Below are positions 1 through 9,008 of a stretch of 64,000 nucleotides of DNA, one piece after another. The position numbers and the translations under genes are program-made. The DNA comes from Methyloversatilis universalis FAM5. GTDB taxonomy: Bacteria > Pseudomonadota > Gammaproteobacteria > Burkholderiales > Rhodocyclaceae. The number at the start of each line of letters is the position of its first letter. The first letter of the stretch is position 1. The stretch is from contig NZ_AFHG01000052.1 of assembly GCF_000214035.2 (NCBI RefSeq), forward strand, positions 186,001 to 250,000. The letters run 5' to 3'. The notes below the pieces were generated by a model. The model did no database searches. It was not told where the DNA came from and saw nothing but the letters and a program-made list of their open reading frames with translations.

Positions 1-399
1 TGCATATACGGCTACGGCGTCGGGCTCGATCTGACCCGCCGTGATCTGCAGCGCGCCGCGCGTGACAAGGGCCAGCCCTGGGACATGGGCAAGGGCTTCG
101 ATTTCAGCGCGCCGGTGTCGGCGCTGGTGCCGGCGGCGGAGTGCGGCCATCCGCGCAGCGGCCGCATCGAACTGGCGGTGAATGGCCGGCTGAGGCAGCA
201 GGGCGACCTGTCGGACATGATTCTCGATGTGGAGGCGCTGCTGGTCCGGCTGTCGGCACTGGTCGAGCTGAAGGCCGGCGACCTGCTGTTCACCGGTACG
301 CCGGCCGGGGTTTCCGCTCTGCAGCCGGGCGACCGGATCGAAGCGTCAGTCGCCGGCGTGGGCAGGCTCGATCTGATGATAGGCCCCTCGCTGGAGTGA
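1..399 (+). CDS. Fumarylacetoacetate hydrolase family protein (5' partial)
   Basis: The reading frame is open from the first base, so only the C-terminal 132 residues are present. They carry the FAH-family signature: a GYGVGLDLTRRDLQ segment, then KGQPWDMGKGFDFSAP, a DLSDMI segment and the C-terminal KAGDLLFTGTPAGVS loop followed by PGD. Family members hydrolyse C-C bonds in beta-diketo acids (fumarylacetoacetate, fumarylpyruvate) or decarboxylate/isomerise similar acids using a divalent metal. The short GKGFDFSAP style fits the bacterial fumarylpyruvate hydrolase-like branch, but substrate cannot be read from this fragment. The stop is followed by a separate promoter region for sucC. Confidence 0.85.
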   Translation, partial: CIYGYGVGLDLTRRDLQRAARDKGQPWDMGKGFDFSAPVSALVPAAECGHPRSGRIELAVNGRLRQQGDLSDMILDVEALLVRLSALVELKAGDLLFTGTPAGVSALQPGDRIEASVAGVGRLDLMIGPSLE

Positions 400-419
400 G
401 GATTTCTTATCCTGCCGTT

Positions 420-449
420 CGCTGCGGTGCAGCGAAGCGCGCGTATAAT
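420..449 (+). promoter_or_regulatory. Candidate sucC promoter -10 box with adjoining dyad
   Basis: A perfect TATAAT lies at 444-449, about 146 bases before the sucC start. No good -35 hexamer sits 16-18 bases upstream. That position is instead occupied by a dyad, CGCTGC at 420-425 and GCAGCG at 429-434, which could be an operator or activator site. This is pattern reading only. Confidence 0.4.
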
Positions 450-594
450 TATGGATTACGCCATCGGGCTCTGCGCGCCCGGCGGCCGGTACCGGCCGCT
501 GACCAGCGTTCCGGGGCCTGACAAGATCCGTGAGGGCTACAACCCGAAGCGGGCGTTTCACCATCCTGTGCAGACAACAAGGCGAGGAATACGC

Positions 595-1761
595 ATGAAG
601 ATCCATGAGTATCAGGCGAAGGAGGTATTGCGCCGTTTCGGTGTGGTCACGCCGCGCGGAGTACCGGTTTTCGAGGTTGATCAGGCTGTGGCCGCGGCGG
701 AATCGCTGGGCGGCAAGGTCTGGGTTGTCAAGGCGCAGATCCACGCCGGCGGCCGCGGCAAGGGCGGCGGCGTGAAGGTGGCGAAGTCGCTCGATGAAGT
801 GCGCGAGTTCGCGAAGCAGATCATGGGCATGCAGCTGGTCACGCACCAGACCGGCCCGGAAGGCCAGAAGGTCCGTCGTCTGCTGATCGAGGAAGGCGCC
901 GACATCCGCAAGGAATACTACGTCGCCGCGCTGACCGACCGCGCGACGCAGAAGGTGGCGATGATGGCCTCGTCGGAAGGCGGCATGGACATCGAGGAAG
1001 TCGCCCACAACACTCCGGAAAAGATCATCAAGGTGTTCATCGACCCGCTGGTCGGCATGACCGACGCGCAGGGCAAGGAACTGGCCGACGGCATCGGCGT
1101 TCCCGAAGCATCGCAGGCGCAGGCGATCGACACCTTCAAGAAGCTCTACACCTGCTACATGGAAACCGATGCCTCGCTGGCGGAAATCAATCCGCTGATT
1201 CTCGAGGGCAACGGCAACATCAAGGCGCTGGACGCCAAGTTCAATTTCGATTCGAACGCGCTCTACCGTCATGAAGATATCGTGGCTTTCCGCGATCTCG
1301 ACGAAGAGGACGCGGCCGAGATCGAGGCGTCGAAGTTCGACCTCAGCTATGTGTCGCTGGACGGCAACATCGGCTGTCTGGTGAACGGTGCCGGTCTGGC
1401 CATGGCCACCATGGACGTGATCAAGCTGTACGGCGCCGAGCCGGCCAACTTCCTCGACGTGGGTGGCGGCGCCACCACCGAGAAGGTGACCGAGGCGTTC
1501 AAGATCATGCTGCGCAACCCCAATGTGCGCGGCATTCTGGTGAACATCTTCGGCGGCATCATGCGCTGCGACACCATCGCGACCGGCGTCGTCGCTGCGG
1601 CGCGCGAGGTGCACCTGACGGTGCCGCTGGTGGTGCGCATGAAGGGCACCAACGAGGAACTGGGCAAGCAGATTCTGGCGGACTCGGGTCTGCCCATCAT
1701 TTCGGCCGACAGCATGGCGGATGCGGCACAGAAGATCGTTGCCGCCGTGGCCGGACACTGA
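595..1761 (+). CDS. sucC: Succinyl-CoA synthetase (ADP-forming) beta subunit
   Basis: Forms the nucleotide-binding half of succinyl-CoA synthetase, which interconverts succinyl-CoA and succinate with ATP formation in the TCA cycle. The 388-residue product matches the usual family length. It starts [17 protein letters not shown], carries the ATP-grasp glycine-rich segment [14 protein letters not shown] near residue 45, the NPLIL segment, and the ligase half with GGGATTEKV and [10 protein letters not shown]. An open frame continues upstream, but the ATG at 595 fits the family start and has a GGCGAGGA ribosome site. sucD follows after 14 bases, so the two subunits are co-transcribed. Confidence 0.97.
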   Translation: MKIHEYQAKEVLRRFGVVTPRGVPVFEVDQAVAAAESLGGKVWVVKAQIHAGGRGKGGGVKVAKSLDEVREFAKQIMGMQLVTHQTGPEGQKVRRLLIEEGADIRKEYYVAALTDRATQKVAMMASSEGGMDIEEVAHNTPEKIIKVFIDPLVGMTDAQGKELADGIGVPEASQAQAIDTFKKLYTCYMETDASLAEINPLILEGNGNIKALDAKFNFDSNALYRHEDIVAFRDLDEEDAAEIEASKFDLSYVSLDGNIGCLVNGAGLAMATMDVIKLYGAEPANFLDVGGGATTEKVTEAFKIMLRNPNVRGILVNIFGGIMRCDTIATGVVAAAREVHLTVPLVVRMKGTNEELGKQILADSGLPIISADSMADAAQKIVAAVAGH

Positions 1762-1775
1762 GGGGAGAACCAGAC

Positions 1776-2669
1776 ATGTCGATTCTGATCAACAAGGACA
1801 CCAAGGTCATCACCCAGGGCATCACCGGGAAGACCGGCCAGTTCCACACCCGCATGTGCCGCGACTACGCCAATGGCGCGAACTGTTTCGTCGCCGGCGT
1901 GAATCCGAAGAAGGCCGGCGAGGACTTCGAGGGCATCCCGATCCACGCCACCGTGGCTGAAGCGAAGGCCGCCACCGGCGCCACCGTGTCGGTCATCTAC
2001 GTGCCGCCCCCTGGCGCGGCCGCGGCGATCTGGGAAGCGGTCGAAGCCGACCTCGACCTGGTCATCTGCATCACCGAAGGCATTCCGGTGCGCGACATGC
2101 TGATGGTGCGCAACAAGATGAAGGCCAAGGAAGCGGCCGGCGGCAAGAAGACGCTGCTGCTGGGCCCGAACTGCCCGGGCCTGATCACGCCGGACGAAAT
2201 CAAGATCGGCATCATGCCGGGCCACATCCACAAGAAGGGCCGCATCGGCGTGGTCAGCCGCTCCGGCACGCTGACCTACGAAGCGGTTGGCCAGCTGAGC
2301 GAGATCGGCCTCGGCCAGTCGAGCGCGGTCGGCATCGGTGGCGACCCGATCAATGGGCTCAAGCATATAGACGTGATGCGCATGTTCAACGACGATCCGG
2401 ACACCGACGCGGTGATCATGATCGGCGAGATCGGCGGTCCGGACGAAGCCGAGGCAGCGCAGTGGTGCAAGGCCAACATGAAGAAGCCCATCGTCGGCTT
2501 CATCGCCGGCGTCACCGCGCCCCCGGGCAAGCGCATGGGCCACGCTGGTGCGCTGATCTCGGGCGGTGCCGACACCGCCGACGCCAAGCTCGCCATCATG
2601 GAAGAGTGCGGCTTCACCGTGACGCGCAATCCGTCGGAAATGGCCAAGCTGCTGAAGGCCAAGCTCTGA
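1776..2669 (+). CDS. sucD: Succinyl-CoA synthetase alpha subunit
   Basis: CoA-binding subunit of succinyl-CoA synthetase and partner of the preceding sucC product. It carries the phosphorylated histidine in [11 protein letters not shown] at about residue 256. The N-terminal Rossmann-type CoA-binding domain shows GKTGQFHT, and a PNCPG segment lies mid-protein. Length (297 residues) is normal. A GGGGAGAA ribosome site precedes the ATG. A strong intrinsic terminator lies 33 bases after the stop, so sucCD forms a two-gene operon that does not include the next gene. Confidence 0.97.
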   Translation: MSILINKDTKVITQGITGKTGQFHTRMCRDYANGANCFVAGVNPKKAGEDFEGIPIHATVAEAKAATGATVSVIYVPPPGAAAAIWEAVEADLDLVICITEGIPVRDMLMVRNKMKAKEAAGGKKTLLLGPNCPGLITPDEIKIGIMPGHIHKKGRIGVVSRSGTLTYEAVGQLSEIGLGQSSAVGIGGDPINGLKHIDVMRMFNDDPDTDAVIMIGEIGGPDEAEAAQWCKANMKKPIVGFIAGVTAPPGKRMGHAGALISGGADTADAKLAIMEECGFTVTRNPSEMAKLLKAKL

Positions 2670-2702
2670 CCGGGTGATCCGTATCCGGTACGGACGCGGC
2701 TG

Positions 2703-2735
2703 AAAAGGCCACCGCGCAGGCGGTGGCCTTTTCAT
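2703..2735 (+). terminator. Intrinsic terminator after sucCD
   Basis: Perfect 13-bp stem: AAAAGGCCACCGC at 2703-2715 pairs with GCGGTGGCCTTTT at 2720-2732 across a GCAG loop. The 3' arm ends in a T run. It separates sucCD from the TerC-family gene. Confidence 0.9.
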
Positions 2736-2798
2736 TTGTGCCCTTCATAAGGGTCTGTCGGTAGAATCCGCGCTTTCGCAATCCGGGCGCAACACACG

Positions 2799-3539
2799 AT
2801 GGACTTTACTTCTCCCGAGTTCTGGCTCGCCGTCGGCCAGATCATCATGATCGACATCCTGCTGGGCGGTGACAACGCGGTCGTGATCGCGCTGGCCTGC
2901 CGCAAGCTGCCGCCGGCGCAGCGCAAACTCGGCATCATGTGGGGCACGGCCGGTGCGGTACTGCTGCGCGTCATCCTCATCATGTTCGCGCTCACCCTGC
3001 TCAAGGTGCCTTTCCTGAAGGTGGTCGGCGCAGTGCTGCTGCTATGGATCGGCATCAAGCTGCTGATGCCGGAAGACGAGGACGAACACGCCAACATCGC
3101 GTCCAGCGACAAGCTGTGGGGTGCGGTCAAGACCGTCATCGTGGCCGATCTGGTCATGAGCGTGGACAACGTGATCGCGATCGCCGGCGCGGCCGAGGGC
3201 GCGGGTGGAGACCATCAGCTGCCGCTGGTGGTGTTCGGTCTGCTGGTGTCGATTCCGATCATCGTGTGGGGCAGCCAGATCGTGCTGGGCCTGATGACCC
3301 GCTTTCCCTTCATCGTCACGCTGGGCGCCATGCTGCTCGGCTGGATCGCCGGTACCATGCTGGTGACCGATCCGGGTGTGCTGCCCTACATGCCGCTCGA
3401 TCCGGCGAGCACCGAAGCGCGGCCGGAGGTGACCGATCTGGTGCGCTACGGCGCCGGCGTGATCGGCGCACTCCTCGTGCTGGCAGTTGGCAAGATCATT
3501 GCAGCCCGCCAGAAGCCGGTCGATTTCCCGATCCAGTAA
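2799..3539 (+). CDS. TerC/YjbE family integral membrane protein
   Basis: 246-residue polytopic inner-membrane protein of the TerC family, YjbE branch. Family members are linked to metal homeostasis (tellurite resistance, manganese or calcium export or metalation of exported enzymes), but the ion handled here is unknown. The two diagnostic acidic motifs are present: GGDNAVV at residues 23-29 in the first helix and SVDNVIA from residue 121. A charged loop (PEDEDEHANIASSDK) separates the two halves. The upstream 63 bases show no yybP-ykoY manganese riboswitch. The ornithine-cyclodeaminase-like gene starts 9 bases after the stop. Confidence 0.9.
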   Translation: MDFTSPEFWLAVGQIIMIDILLGGDNAVVIALACRKLPPAQRKLGIMWGTAGAVLLRVILIMFALTLLKVPFLKVVGAVLLLWIGIKLLMPEDEDEHANIASSDKLWGAVKTVIVADLVMSVDNVIAIAGAAEGAGGDHQLPLVVFGLLVSIPIIVWGSQIVLGLMTRFPFIVTLGAMLLGWIAGTMLVTDPGVLPYMPLDPASTEARPEVTDLVRYGAGVIGALLVLAVGKIIAARQKPVDFPIQ

Positions 3540-3548
3540 GGCAGGCTC

Positions 3549-4502
3549 GTGGCGCTCTACCTCACCGAGGACGAAGTCCGGCAGGTGCTGACGCTGCCGG
3601 ATGCGCTGGCGGCGGTCGAACAGGCGCATCGCTGGCACGCGACCGGCGAGGCCATCGATACGCCGCGGGCGCGCAGCCGCACACCGACTTCGGCGCTGCA
3701 CATGCTGCACGGCGCGGTGCAGCCGCTGGGCGTCATCGGCTACAAGAGCTATACCACCAGCCGCGAGGCGGCGCGCTTCTGGGTGCATCTGTTCGACGCC
3801 GCCAACGGTCGCCCGCTGGCGGTGATTGAAGCCGACTACCTCGGCATGATGCGCACCGGCGCCACCGGTGGCCTGTCGGCCCGGGTGCTCGCGCGGACCG
3901 ATGCCCGCGAAGCGCTGGTGTTCGGCGCCGGCTGGCAGGCGCGCAGCCAGATTGCTGCGCTGTGCGCGGTGCGTGACATCGCCCGGGTGAAGGTGGTCGC
4001 CCGCCGGCGTGAGCGGCTGGAAGCCTTCTGCGCCGAGCAGTCCGCGCTGCTCGGCCGCGCTGTCGAACCGGCGGACAATGTCGAGGCGGCAGTCCGCGGC
4101 GCCGACGTCGTGGTCACCATCACTACGGCCTCCGAGCCACTGTTCGATGGCCGCTGGCTGAGCGACGGTACCCATGTCACTGCTGCCGGCTCGAACGCGC
4201 TCATCCGCCGCGAAATCGACGAAGCCACGATACGCCGCGCCGCCGTGGTGGCGGTGGATGCCCGCGCCACCGCGCTGCGCGAATCCGGCGATCTGCTGCC
4301 GGCGTTGGAAAAGGGTCGCCTGTCCGAATACGGCATGATCGAACTGGGCGAACTGCTGACCGGCATGCGGCCTGGGCGTCGCGGCGACGCCGACGTGACG
4401 CTGTTCGAGTCGCAGGGCATGGCGATACAGGATCTGGTGCTGGCGCACCGGGTGCTGGACCAAGCCCGCGCGGCCGGTCTGGGTCGCGAACTGCCTTATT
4501 GA
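3549..4502 (+). CDS. Ornithine cyclodeaminase / mu-crystallin family protein
   Basis: 317-residue NAD(P)-dependent enzyme of the ornithine cyclodeaminase/mu-crystallin superfamily, whose members include ornithine cyclodeaminase, alanine dehydrogenase and ketimine reductases. Evidence is the N-terminal LTLPDALAAVEQAHR helix, the catalytic-domain segment GYKSYTT, the Rossmann motif VFGAGWQARSQ at about residues 124-134 and the later VTAAGSNALIRREID segment. GTG start at 3549 with an AAGGCAGG ribosome site, 9 bases after the TerC stop, suggesting co-transcription. The substrate cannot be assigned. Confidence 0.85.
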   Translation: MALYLTEDEVRQVLTLPDALAAVEQAHRWHATGEAIDTPRARSRTPTSALHMLHGAVQPLGVIGYKSYTTSREAARFWVHLFDAANGRPLAVIEADYLGMMRTGATGGLSARVLARTDAREALVFGAGWQARSQIAALCAVRDIARVKVVARRRERLEAFCAEQSALLGRAVEPADNVEAAVRGADVVVTITTASEPLFDGRWLSDGTHVTAAGSNALIRREIDEATIRRAAVVAVDARATALRESGDLLPALEKGRLSEYGMIELGELLTGMRPGRRGDADVTLFESQGMAIQDLVLAHRVLDQARAAGLGRELPY

Positions 4503-4575
4503 GCCGAGCCGGCGACGCCGGATGGCAATTCGGCACCCCAAGCGTGAAATTCCACCGCCCACGCGCAGCCGTCGT

Positions 4576-4605
4576 TTGACTGTGTTGAGGCGGAACTGCA
4601 AGAAT
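4576..4605 (+). promoter_or_regulatory. Candidate sigma-70 promoter for the signalling operon
   Basis: TTGACT at 4576-4581 is followed after 18 bases by AAGAAT at 4600-4605, the best -35/-10 pair seen in the 210-base gap before the receptor kinase. The -10 matches only four of six consensus positions, so this is tentative. Confidence 0.35.
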
Positions 4606-4712
4606 ATGTGACAGACGCCTGTTTTTCCGCGTGACTTGTCGCGTGGAAAGCCGGACGGCATCCATACAACAAGCTGACAGGCGCCATCCCCTCGGGCGAG
4701 GACGCCAAGCAT

Positions 4713-7298
4713 TTGCGGGGGGTGAGCGTGACCAAGGCCGCTATCTGGAAGACCGACTGGTTTCTTGGCGCCGCCATCAGCCTCCTTTTCCTGTTTTCCG
4801 CGCAGTCCGACCTGATCCAGAGTCTGGAGCGTAAGGCGTACGACGTCGGGGTCGGCGCCACCCAGCGCAGCCCCAGTTCACGCATCGCCATCATTGCGAT
4901 CGACCAGCAGAGCATCGACAACATCGGTCGCTGGCCCTGGTCGCGCGATGTGCATGCGCGCATGATCGACCGGCTGGCGCAGGCACAGGCCAAGGTGGTC
5001 GGCACCACCATTTTCTTCGCCGAACCGCAGATCGATCCGGGGCTGGCCTACATCAACAAGCTGCTGGCGATCGAAAGCCAGACCCGCGCTGCAGCGGTCG
5101 ACGGTGAGACGCAGCCGTCCCCGCCGGGCGAAGCGCTGCAGGCATTCTCCGCGGTGCTGCACGAGGCGGAAAACGCGCTGAACACCGACCGGCTGCTGGC
5201 AGCCAGCATCGGCAAGGCCGGCAACGTGGCGCTGCCCATGCTGTTCCAGGATGGCGAACCCCAGGGTCGGCCGGACCGACCGCTGCCGGATTTCGTGCGC
5301 GCGATGGCGCTGAAGAACGTGGCCGGCACCGAGCCGTTGCCGCCGCTGACGCTGGACGTCGCGGCCGGCGTGATCGAGCCGCTGGGCAAGGTGGCGGCGG
5401 CGGTTGGTCACCTCAATCCGTCGATCGACCGCGACGGCGGCCTGCGGGTACAGCCGCTGGTGATGACGCACTTCGACCAGTTCTATCCGTCGCTGCCGCT
5501 GCTGATCGCGGCGAAGAGCCTCAATCTGGGCGTGGACGATATCCGCGTGAAGCTGGGCGAATCGGTGTCGCTGGGCCGGCTCAACATCGCCACCGACCCC
5601 GGTCTGGGCATGTACAGCTTCTACTACCGCGGCGAGGGCGGGAAGCCGGCTTTCCCGGTCGATTCCTTCTTCGACGTCATGAGCGGCAAGATTCCGCTCG
5701 ACAAGTATCGCGACAAGATCGTGCTGATCGGCCAGACCGCGCCCGGCATCGGCAATTTCTATGCGACGCCGGTATCGCCGGCCATGTCCTCGGTCGAGGT
5801 GATGGCACACGGGCTGTCCAGCATCCTGCAGGAGCATTTCTTCGTGTCGCCGTCGTGGGGGTGGGCCGCCGAGTTCAGCATCTTCCTGCTGGTCGCGCTC
5901 TACCTCATCGTGCTGCTGCCGCGGCTGAAAGCCGGTCTCGGCGCTGCCGTCACCGCCGGCCTGTTCGTCGCGCTGCTGGCAGCCCATTTCGTGCTGATGA
6001 CCGGTCAGCTGATGTGGTTGCAGCTGATGCTGCCGGCCACGCTGCTGCTGGTCGGTCACCTGCTGCTGACCACCAAGCGCTTCCTGGTGACCGAGCGCGG
6101 CAAGGTGAAATCGGACGAACAGTCCGCCGAATCCAACCGCATGCTGGCGCTGGCGTTCCAGGGTCAGGGCCAGCTCGACATGGCCTGGGACAAGTTCCGT
6201 CTTGTGCCGCTGTCCGACGCCGTGATGGAAAACCTGTACAACCTTGCGCTCGATTTCGAGCGCAAGCGTCAGTTCAACAAGGCGGAAACCGTGTTCCGCC
6301 ACATGGCCGAGTTCAATCCGAAGTTCAAGGATCTGGAAACCCGGGTCAAGCGCGCGAAAGCCATGTCGGAAACCGTCATGCTGGGTGGCGCCGGGGCGGG
6401 GCGCACCAACGCCAGCATCCTGGAGGACGGCACGGTCGAGAAGCCGATGCTGGGGCGTTACCAGGTCGAGAAGGAACTGGGCAAGGGCGCCATGGGCGTG
6501 GTCTACCTGGGCCGCGATCCGAAGATCAACCGCGTGGTCGCAATCAAGACCATGGCGCTGTCGCAGGAATTTGACGAGGAAGAACTGGCGGACGTGAAGG
6601 AGCGCTTCTTCCGCGAGGCTGAAACCGCCGGCCGGCTCAACCATCCTCACATCGTCACCATCTTCGATGCGGGCGAGGAGCACGATCTCGCCTACATCGC
6701 GATGGAGTTCCTGAAGGGCCGCGACCTGGTGCCGCAGACCAAGCCGGGCCACCTGCTGCCGCTGCCCAGGGTGATGGACATCGTTGCCCGGGTCGCCGAG
6801 GCACTGGCCTACGCCCACGGCAACAACGTGGTGCATCGCGACGTGAAGCCGGCCAACATCATGTACGAAGCCGAGTCGGATCAGGTGAAGGTGACCGACT
6901 TCGGCATCGCCCGCATCACCGACTCGTCGCGCACCAAGACCGGCATGGTGCTGGGTACGCCGTCCTACATGTCGCCGGAGCAGCTGGCCGGCAAGAAGAT
7001 AGACGGGCGCTCCGACCTGTTCTCGCTGGGCGTGATGCTGTTCCAGCTGGTGTGCGGCAAGCTGCCGTTCGAAGGCGATTCGATGGCACAGCTCATGTTC
7101 CGCATCGCCAATGAGCCGCACCCGGACATCCGCGACCTGCGGCCGGACGTGCCGGACTGCCTGTCCGCCATCATCGATCGCGCGCTGGCCAAGGACGTGG
7201 AGGCGCGCTACCAGTCCGGCAACGACATGGCGGCCGATCTGCGCGCCTGCGCCGGCTCCCTTTCACAATCCCTCTCCCAGGTCGATTTCAGCCTCTGA
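4713..7298 (+). CDS. CHASE2-domain transmembrane Ser/Thr protein kinase
   Basis: 861-residue receptor-type Hanks kinase. Layout: N-terminal membrane anchor (about 14-35), periplasmic CHASE2 sensor (about 36-375, with IGRWPWSRD, GHLNPSIDRDG and KIVLIGQTAPG), three membrane helices (about 382-455), a TPR-like helical stretch (about 470-555), then the kinase domain (about 580-845). Kinase motifs are intact: glycine loop GKGAMGVVY, VAIK lysine near 612, HRDVKPAN near 708, DFGIAR near 729 and activation segment GTPSYMSPEQ near 747. The start is uncertain: TTG at 4713, or GTG at 4722 or 4728. The PP2C gene begins one base after the stop, the classic kinase/phosphatase pairing. The ligand is unknown. 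Confidence 0.92.
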   Translation: MRGVSVTKAAIWKTDWFLGAAISLLFLFSAQSDLIQSLERKAYDVGVGATQRSPSSRIAIIAIDQQSIDNIGRWPWSRDVHARMIDRLAQAQAKVVGTTIFFAEPQIDPGLAYINKLLAIESQTRAAAVDGETQPSPPGEALQAFSAVLHEAENALNTDRLLAASIGKAGNVALPMLFQDGEPQGRPDRPLPDFVRAMALKNVAGTEPLPPLTLDVAAGVIEPLGKVAAAVGHLNPSIDRDGGLRVQPLVMTHFDQFYPSLPLLIAAKSLNLGVDDIRVKLGESVSLGRLNIATDPGLGMYSFYYRGEGGKPAFPVDSFFDVMSGKIPLDKYRDKIVLIGQTAPGIGNFYATPVSPAMSSVEVMAHGLSSILQEHFFVSPSWGWAAEFSIFLLVALYLIVLLPRLKAGLGAAVTAGLFVALLAAHFVLMTGQLMWLQLMLPATLLLVGHLLLTTKRFLVTERGKVKSDEQSAESNRMLALAFQGQGQLDMAWDKFRLVPLSDAVMENLYNLALDFERKRQFNKAETVFRHMAEFNPKFKDLETRVKRAKAMSETVMLGGAGAGRTNASILEDGTVEKPMLGRYQVEKELGKGAMGVVYLGRDPKINRVVAIKTMALSQEFDEEELADVKERFFREAETAGRLNHPHIVTIFDAGEEHDLAYIAMEFLKGRDLVPQTKPGHLLPLPRVMDIVARVAEALAYAHGNNVVHRDVKPANIMYEAESDQVKVTDFGIARITDSSRTKTGMVLGTPSYMSPEQLAGKKIDGRSDLFSLGVMLFQLVCGKLPFEGDSMAQLMFRIANEPHPDIRDLRPDVPDCLSAIIDRALAKDVEARYQSGNDMAADLRACAGSLSQSLSQVDFSL

Positions 7299-7299
7299 C

Positions 7300-8103
7300 A
7301 TGACTCCGGATCTCAGCCCCGCTCTTCAGATGGTCAGCCGTACCGACCCGGGCATGGTACGCACCCACAACGAGGACGCGGTCGCCGTCCAGCCCGCGCT
7401 TGGCCTGGCCATACTGGCCGACGGCATGGGTGGCTACAACGCTGGCGAAGTCGCCAGCGGCATGGCGACCGCAGTCATCGGTACCGAGCTCGAACAGGGT
7501 CTGCGCGAAGGCCGCCGCAACGTATCCGAACTGCTGGAGGCGGTGATCGGCCACGCCAACGAATCGATCTACCGCGCAGCGGAGAGCCAGCCCCAGTACG
7601 CGGGTATGGGCACCACGCTGGTGATGGCCGCCTTCCACGATGACCATGTATCTGTCGCGCATATCGGCGACTCCCGCATGTACCGGCTGCGCGGCGGTGT
7701 TTTCGAGTGTGTCACCCGCGATCACTCGCTGTTGCAGGAGCAAATCGACAGCGGCATGATTACGGAGGAAGAGGCGCGTCGTTCCCAGAACAAGAATCTG
7801 GTCACCCGCGCGCTTGGCGTCGATCCGGTGGTGGAACCGGAAATCCATACCTATGCAGTCGAACCCGGCGATGTCTATCTGTTCTGTTCGGACGGTCTGA
7901 ACGACATGGTCGAGAGCGACGACATCGCGCTCACCCTGCAGGCCCTGTCCGCCAATCTGGATCTTGCCGCAGAACAGCTGGTGCAGATGGCCAACGACAA
8001 TGGCGGGCGCGACAACGTTTCGGTAATCCTGGTCAAGGTATTGCAGCCCTTTCCTGCCGCGCCCCGCGGCTGGCTGGCGCGTCTGCTCGCATGGTTGAAG
8101 TGA
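7300..8103 (+). CDS. PP2C-family Ser/Thr protein phosphatase
   Basis: 267-residue metal-dependent (PPM/PP2C, Stp1-type) phosphatase, expected to reverse phosphorylation by the adjacent CHASE2 kinase. All metal-site motifs are present: HNEDAV near residue 23, ADGMGGYNAGEVAS near 41, GTTLV, HIGDSRMY near 122, CSDGLND near 196 and GGRDNVSVILV near 234. A short basic, hydrophobic tail (RGWLARLLAWLK) could touch the membrane. The frame is open further upstream, but the ATG at 7300 fits the family start. It is separated from the kinase stop by one base, implying translational coupling. Confidence 0.94.
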   Translation: MTPDLSPALQMVSRTDPGMVRTHNEDAVAVQPALGLAILADGMGGYNAGEVASGMATAVIGTELEQGLREGRRNVSELLEAVIGHANESIYRAAESQPQYAGMGTTLVMAAFHDDHVSVAHIGDSRMYRLRGGVFECVTRDHSLLQEQIDSGMITEEEARRSQNKNLVTRALGVDPVVEPEIHTYAVEPGDVYLFCSDGLNDMVESDDIALTLQALSANLDLAAEQLVQMANDNGGRDNVSVILVKVLQPFPAAPRGWLARLLAWLK

Positions 8104-8114
8104 AGGACTGGAAA

Positions 8115-8900
8115 ATGGCAAAACTCATACTCAGCATGGATGGTCTGGTCCTCAAGGAGCTGCCGCTCGCGAAGGAGCGCACGACCATCGGCCGCAAGCC
8201 GCACAACGACATCCAGATCGACAATCTCGCGATCAGCGGCGAACACGCGGTGATCGTGACCATCCTCAACGATTCCTTCCTCGAGGATCTGAACAGCACC
8301 AACGGCACCTATGTGAACGGCCAGCCGATCAAGAAGCACTTCCTGCAGAACAACGACGTGGTCGAACTGGGCAAGTACCGCCTGAAGTACATCAACGAAA
8401 CGCCGGTGCAGGCACAGTCTCCGGATTTCGAGAAGACCATGGTTCTGCGGCCCGACATGATGCGCAAGCCTCCGGCCGAAGCGCCGACCGCGCCGCCGGT
8501 GGTGCCGGTGCGCGCGCCGACCGAAACCCAGGCCGGTTTCCGCGCATCGGTGCCTGCCGGTACTTCGATGGGCGGCGCGATTCCGCCGGCCCCGGTGTCT
8601 GCGCCCGCCCCTGCTCCGGCCGCCGCACCGCCGAGTCAAATTGGCGCCATCCAGATCCTGAACGGCGCCAATGCCGGCCGCGAACTGGAACTGACCAAGA
8701 CCCTGACCACGCTCGGCAAGCCCGGCCTTCAGGTCGCGGTGATCACCCGCCGTCCGCAGGGCTATTTCATCACCCACGTCGAAGGCGCCAGTTTCCCCAT
8801 CGTCAATGGCAGCCAGCTTGATGCCCAGGCCCATCCGCTGAGCGATCACGACGTGATCGAGATTGCCGGCGTGAAGATGGAGTTCTTCCTGAAGCGCTGA
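8115..8900 (+). CDS. FHA-domain protein with second C-terminal FHA-like half
   Basis: 261-residue cytoplasmic protein. The N-terminal FHA domain (about 20-90) binds phosphothreonine and shows GRKPHNDIQID, the SGEHA segment and LNSTNGTYVNG. A Pro/Ala-rich linker (about 120-175) follows, then a second domain (about 177-261) with an FHA-like pattern but degenerate binding residues. A threonine in FEKTMVLRP (Thr108) sits between domain and linker and is a plausible phosphosite, as in GarA-type FHA switches; that is inference. It lies 11 bases after the PP2C gene, so kinase, phosphatase and phospho-reader form one set. Confidence 0.9.
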   Translation: MAKLILSMDGLVLKELPLAKERTTIGRKPHNDIQIDNLAISGEHAVIVTILNDSFLEDLNSTNGTYVNGQPIKKHFLQNNDVVELGKYRLKYINETPVQAQSPDFEKTMVLRPDMMRKPPAEAPTAPPVVPVRAPTETQAGFRASVPAGTSMGGAIPPAPVSAPAPAPAAAPPSQIGAIQILNGANAGRELELTKTLTTLGKPGLQVAVITRRPQGYFITHVEGASFPIVNGSQLDAQAHPLSDHDVIEIAGVKMEFFLKR

Positions 8901-9008
8901 CGGCTTCCAACCCTTTCCGCCCATGCCGCGGCTCCTGAAGCCCTGCGCCGCCGGACCCGCTACGGGCCGGCTGCGCATTGACGGTTCCGCGCGCCGGGGA
9001 GGCCGACG

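Noticed and set aside
2733..2798. Manganese (yybP-ykoY) riboswitch before the TerC-family gene
   Set aside because: The gap is too short after the sucD terminator, and none of the conserved aptamer segments can be seen.
4878..7121. 747-residue minus-strand open frame opposite the receptor kinase
   Set aside because: Shadow frame rich in His, Gln and Arg without recognisable domains. The kinase on the plus strand is certain.
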